Assembly (NCBI RefSeq): GCF_002943525.1
Contig: NZ_CP025394.1
Coordinates: 186,001 to 250,000, forward strand
Direction: 5' to 3'
Origin: Kitasatospora sp. MMS16-BH015
GTDB taxonomy: Bacteria; Actinomycetota; Actinomycetes; Streptomycetales; Streptomycetaceae
Length of the DNA stretch: 64,000 nt
Shown here: in pieces, positions 62,105 through 64,000 of the stretch
How the letters are laid out: every line of letters begins with the position of its first letter
How positions within the stretch are numbered: position 1 is the stretch's first letter
Made by a program: the position numbers and the translations under genes
Notes under the pieces: generated by a model
The model's input: only the letters and a program-made list of their open reading frames with translations
Told to the model about the DNA's origin: nothing
Databases searched by the model: none

Positions 62105-62575
62105 GTGAAGCTCGCCGAGGCCCTGGCCGAACGCGCGGAGGCGACGCGCCGCGTAGAGCAGCTGCGGGAGCGCGTCGTCGGCAACGCGCGGTACCAGGAG
62201 GGCGAGACGCCCGCCGAGGACCCGGCACTGCTGCTGGCCGAGGCCGACGAAGTGCTCGACGCGCTGGAGACGTTGATCCGTCGGATCAACCGCACCAACG
62301 CGACCGTGCAGATCACGCCGGACGGCACCCTCACCGACGCCCTCGCCCGCCGGGACGTCCTCCGGCTGCGCCACTCCCTCCTCACCGCCGCGGCCGACGC
62401 GGCGGCGGGCAAGGGCGACCGCAGCTACGGCCGCCAGCTCCGCTCCGAGCTGCTGGTGCTCTCCGCCCTCCCGGTCGCCGAACTGCGCACCCGGACGGAC
62501 GCGCTCGCCCGCGAGATCCGCGAGGTCGACCTGCGCATCCAGCGCACCAACTGGGAGGTCGACCTGCTGGACTGA
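62105..62575 (+). CDS. DIP1984 family protein (septicolysin-like)
   Basis: A 156-aa, almost entirely helical protein: KLAEALAERAEATRRVEQLRERV, then ALETLIRRINRTNATVQI, RRDVLRLRHSLLTAAADAA and the C-terminal REIREVDLRIQRTNWEVDLLD. This pattern fits the DIP1984 family, also annotated as septicolysin-like, whose function is not established. The long helices suggest coiled-coil association. GTG at 62105 is chosen for the GAGGAGG upstream; a GTG 9 bases earlier overlaps that site. Confidence 0.82.
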   Translation: MKLAEALAERAEATRRVEQLRERVVGNARYQEGETPAEDPALLLAEADEVLDALETLIRRINRTNATVQITPDGTLTDALARRDVLRLRHSLLTAAADAAAGKGDRSYGRQLRSELLVLSALPVAELRTRTDALAREIREVDLRIQRTNWEVDLLD

Positions 62576-62944
62576 CCACCCCGGCAGCATCCGACGATGT
62601 GGAGCAGGTAGCGGCTCCGGAGGCGTGCACACACCGAGGGCCGGCGGTTCTTCCAGCCCACTCCTGGCGCGTGAAGAGCAACGCAGGGGTTCGATTCCCC
62701 GTCAACAGTGCAGCTCAGCACCGCGTACAGGTGAAGGTGCACACCGCACAACACATCACCACGTGCAGATCCGGAGCCGCGAGGGCGGGTTCGGGGCTTC
62801 CCACACCGTCGCACCGTGCCCAGTCCCGTACGGTCACCGCACCACCTCGGCAACGACTCCACGCAGGCGCAGCCGGGCCTTCAGGTACTCCATCTCCGGC
62901 AACGTTCCCACTCGCACGACGGCCCCGACGAGCGAATGCTCCCC
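62576..62944. other. 369-bp region without a supported gene; possible tRNA T-arm remnant
   Basis: No frame here has a ribosome binding site and a recognisable product. Around 62683-62703, GCAGGGGTTCGATTCCCCG has the look of a tRNA T-arm (GGGG-TTCGATT-CCCC), but there is no matching acceptor, D- or anticodon arm. It is at most a fragment, perhaps an old attachment-site scar. Immediately after the ROK stop, the minus strand holds a 36-residue open stretch in the same frame (ending MEYLKARLRLRGVVAEVVR at 62834) of unknown meaning. Confidence 0.4.
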
Positions 62945-64000
62945 TCAGCCACCGAACAGCTCCCGCCGGGCGGCGTCGCCGGCCGTCAGCACCGCCCCCG
63001 TCAACACCGCCGCGCCGCCCGCCGTCCCGGCCCGGACCTCGGTGCGCAGGGGGGAGAGCCGGGCCAACCGTTCGGCCACCAGACCGGCCAGGACCTCGCC
63101 GCCGGCCCGGCCGAGCTCGCCGCCGAGCACCACGCAGCCCGGGTCGACCACCACGCACACCGCCGCCGCCCCGATCGCGATCCGCTCGGCCAGGTGGGTC
63201 AGGAACGGCATGCCCGCGGGCCCGGCCGCCAGCGCCGCCCGCACCACCACCTCGGCCCGCGCCACCGGCCCGAGCCCGACCCCGCCCCGACGGCCGGCCG
63301 CACCCGCACCCGCCGCACCGGCGGCCCCGCCCGGACGGCCCGTCAGCCCGGCGCCCAAGCCGACCTCGGGCACCGGCCGCCCGTGCGCCCTGGCCAGTTC
63401 ACAGACCGCCTCGCTCCCCACGAGCGAGTGGAACCCGCCCTCGCTCGCCGTCGAGGTCGGCAGCGCGCCGGTGCCGGGCACCGGCAGGTAGCACAGCTCA
63501 CCGGTCCCGCCGGAGACCCCGCGCAGCAGCCGCCCGTCCAGCATCAACGCCCCGCCCACGCTGTGGCCGAGCCAGAGCAGCGCGAAGGTGTCCCGGTCCC
63601 GGGCCGCCCCGAGCCGGTGCTCGGCGATCCCGGCCAGGTTCACCTCGTTCTCCAGGATCACCCGGGTACCCGCGAGCACCGGCTCCCCGGACCCCGCGAT
63701 CCCGCCCGTACCGTCCCCGCCTGCCCCGCCTGCCCCGCCGCTGCTCCGCAGTGCCGCGATCAACTCCGCGTGCCAACCGGGCTGCCCGTCCGAGTGCTGG
63801 CGGCCGGTCGCGGGGTGGACCATGCCCGGCGCGCCGACCGCCACGGTGTGCAGGCGGGCGGCGCCGGCGCCACGGGCGGTCTCGCCCAGCGCGCGGACCG
63901 TCCGTGCCACCAGGTCGGGGCCCTCGGCGGGGAGTTCGGCGGTGGCCAGGGTGCGACCGGTCAGGTCGGCGACCACCATCCGGACGCCGGTGGCGCGGAT
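62945..64000 (-). CDS. ROK family protein (partial, 5' part off the window)
   Basis: The last ~351 residues of a ROK (repressor/ORF/kinase) protein. Visible blocks are AVGAPGMVHPATGRQ, the ENEVNLAGIAEHRLG motif, LLWLGHSVGGALMLDGRLLRGVSGGTGEL and the C-terminal VVVDPGCVVLGGELGRAGGEV. The ROK zinc signature (CxCGxxGCxE) is missing, and the kinase Asp in the usual ENDAN position is Glu (ENEVN), so a regulator is likelier than a sugar kinase. A winged HTH would lie in the part beyond the window. Two Gly/Ala-rich insertions (~90-110 and ~225-245) are unusual. Confidence 0.82.
   Translation of the reverse strand: MRATGVRMVVADLTGRTLATAELPAEGPDLVARTVRALGETARGAGAARLHTVAVGAPGMVHPATGRQHSDGQPGWHAELIAALRSSGGAGGAGGDGTGGIAGSGEPVLAGTRVILENEVNLAGIAEHRLGAARDRDTFALLWLGHSVGGALMLDGRLLRGVSGGTGELCYLPVPGTGALPTSTASEGGFHSLVGSEAVCELARAHGRPVPEVGLGAGLTGRPGGAAGAAGAGAAGRRGGVGLGPVARAEVVVRAALAAGPAGMPFLTHLAERIAIGAAAVCVVVDPGCVVLGGELGRAGGEVLAGLVAERLARLSPLRTEVRAGTAGGAAVLTGAVLTAGDAARRELFGG

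Noticed and set aside
62834..62944. 36-residue minus-strand stretch in frame after the ROK stop
   Set aside because: No ribosome binding site and no recognised family. It may be a remnant of a longer ROK C-terminus, but the evidence is too thin to call a gene.

Overview
The window is chromosomal DNA from a very high-GC actinomycete, most likely a member of the Streptomycetaceae (Streptomyces or Kitasatospora). The grounds are the extreme third-position GC, frequent GTG and TTG starts, 4-bp ATGA/GTGA overlaps inside operons, a CUT1 sugar transporter without its own ATPase, a large LuxR-type (LAL) regulator, secreted polysaccharide hydrolases and a terpene gene cluster. I see no rRNA, complete tRNA, CRISPR array, insertion sequence or phage module. 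The first and last genes run off the window.

Layout. 1-4.6 kb: two FtsX-type permeases divergent from their MacB-like ATPase. 4.9-12.1 kb (minus): an operon for a lipoprotein sugar-binding protein, two CUT1 permeases, a GH42 beta-galactosidase and a secreted GH63-type glucosidase. Divergent from it, 12.25-17.9 kb (plus): two GcvPA/GcvPB-like proteins, an AcoX/NAD-kinase-like protein, an SDR dehydrogenase and an FCD-type GntR regulator. A perfect palindrome lies in the shared promoter region. 19.2-21.9 kb is a decay zone with a 5'-truncated MFS gene and a collapsed xanthine-dehydrogenase-type locus. 22.1-27.1 kb: a LAL regulator and a secreted S53 protease. 27.1-31.8 kb (minus): a four-gene terpene operon (class II DxDD cyclase, cis-prenyltransferase, class I terpene synthase, FAD oxidoreductase), each gene overlapping the next by 4 bp.

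33-43 kb carries secreted carbohydrate enzymes (GH8, PL7 alginate lyase, GH25 lysozyme), a TetR and metallo-beta-lactamase-fold hydrolase pair sharing an operator-like sequence, a glutathione peroxidase, an orphan ABC ATPase and a PdxH-family oxidase. 43-55 kb is mostly housekeeping or conserved genes: DedA, two methyltransferases, spermidine-synthase-like, alpha/beta hydrolase, AI-2E transporter, AlkZ-like glycosylase, GDPD, a TOBE regulator, small membrane and secreted proteins, and a phosphotransferase. 55.7-59.6 kb has a second decay scar, where an oxidoreductase and a MarR gene have both lost their 5' ends, and an MFS gene whose 5' end is disturbed by a 27-bp tandem repeat. 59.6-62.6 kb: a GntR-TetR fusion regulator divergent from an FAD monooxygenase, with repeated palindromes between them, then a DIP1984-family protein. 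The window ends in a partial ROK-family gene.

The two places I would look at first for undescribed biology are the diverged GcvPA/GcvPB operon (no GcvH or GcvT here, and family motifs altered in both subunits) and the terpene operon, which pairs a cis-prenyltransferase with both classes of terpene cyclase and no trans-GGPP synthase.
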